Positions 5,505-5,743 of a DNA stretch of 5,743 bases are shown piece by piece; the stretch's first letter is position 1, and each line of letters starts with the position of its first letter. This stretch comes from Campylobacterales bacterium. Its GTDB lineage: Bacteria > Campylobacterota > Campylobacteria > Campylobacterales > Arcobacteraceae. The position numbers and the translations under genes are program-made. A model generated the notes under the pieces. It had not been told where the DNA came from. It searched no databases and was given only the letters and a program-made list of their open reading frames with translations. The stretch spans positions 1-5,743 of the forward strand of contig JAMOPZ010000460.1 of assembly GCA_027064245.1 (NCBI GenBank). The letters run 5' to 3'.

Positions 5505-5743
5505 ATGTTTACAGGATTAGTAAGAGAGTTAGCAACTGTTGCTGCTTTTGAAGGTAGTGTTTTAAGTATAAGATCTTCATATAAACCAAATATAGGCGAT
5601 AGTATAGCTATAAATGGTGCTTGTCTTACTGTAATTGCTATATTTAGTGATAGTTTTAGTGTGGAGTTATCTCCTGAATCACAAAAAGTTTTAGCTATAG
5701 AAAACTATAAACATAGTGTTCATATAGAACCTGCTATGAAAAT
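5505..5743 (+). CDS. ribE: Riboflavin synthase (alpha chain), 3' end missing
   Basis: Riboflavin synthase dismutates two 6,7-dimethyl-8-ribityllumazine molecules to riboflavin and the pyrimidine precursor. Only the first 79 residues are present; the frame is open to the right edge. They cover most of the first of two lumazine-binding repeats: MFTGLV (1-6) at the very N-terminus, GDSIAINGACLTV in the middle, FSVELSPES, and IEPAMK near the edge. The invariant-type start MFTG fixes the ATG at 5505. The Ser in SPES replaces the Thr usual in the PET motif, and HIEPAM replaces the usual VNLERA-like segment, so this copy is somewhat divergent. It begins 19 bases after gatC, with only a weak AAGA (5491-5494) as ribosome-binding site, and is probably co-transcribed with pyrG-gatC. 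Some lineages call this gene ribC. Confidence 0.88.
   Translation, partial: MFTGLVRELATVAAFEGSVLSIRSSYKPNIGDSIAINGACLTVIAIFSDSFSVELSPESQKVLAIENYKHSVHIEPAMK

Noticed and set aside
1..5743. CRISPR array, tRNA or rRNA genes, insertion sequence ends
   Set aside because: No regularly spaced repeats, tRNA-like cloverleaf with a T-loop, rRNA segment, or transposase with terminal inverted repeats was seen on reading both strands.

Overview
The window is about 70% or more A+T and reads as a piece of a Campylobacterota (epsilonproteobacterial) chromosome. The strongest pointer is the first gene pair: a coiled-coil zinc-ribbon protein of the HP0958/FlgZ type followed directly by the Kdo transferase waaA, a pairing I recall from Helicobacter pylori (HP0958-HP0957). 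The waaA gene also implies a Gram-negative outer membrane. Genus-level assignment is not supportable from the sequence alone.

Layout: (1) 1-1700, plus strand: the 3' part of the zinc-ribbon gene and complete waaA, joined by a perfect hairpin that holds the likely waaA Shine-Dalgarno and ends at the base before its ATG. (2) 1631-1759: a cluster of dyad symmetries around the waaA stop codon, then a short convergent gap. (3) 1760-2268, minus strand: a two-gene BrnT-type toxin-antitoxin module, toxin first, antitoxin second, with its own promoter. It is the only accessory-type element in an otherwise housekeeping region. (4) 2269-2500: divergent intergenic region with a minus-strand promoter for the toxin module and a plus-strand promoter plus a GC-rich leader hairpin for rpmE. 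(5) 2501-3519: rpmE (ribosomal protein bL31) and rsmI (16S rRNA C1402 2'-O-methyltransferase), overlapping by one base. (6) 3572-5743: pyrG (CTP synthase, TTG start), gatC (amidotransferase subunit C) and the 5' part of ribE (riboflavin synthase), tightly spaced and probably one transcript.

The housekeeping genes serve LPS inner-core assembly (waaA), ribosome structure and decoding-centre modification (rpmE, rsmI), pyrimidine nucleotide synthesis (pyrG), transamidation of mischarged Asp-tRNA(Asn)/Glu-tRNA(Gln) (gatC) and flavin synthesis (ribE). pyrG and waaA have an indirect link because CTP is needed for CMP-Kdo, the WaaA donor.

No large undescribed system is visible. The items most worth a second look are the bL31 leader hairpin (possible autogenous control element), the hairpin at the zinc-ribbon/waaA junction, the toxin-antitoxin insertion with its short antitoxin, and the symmetry cluster at the end of waaA.
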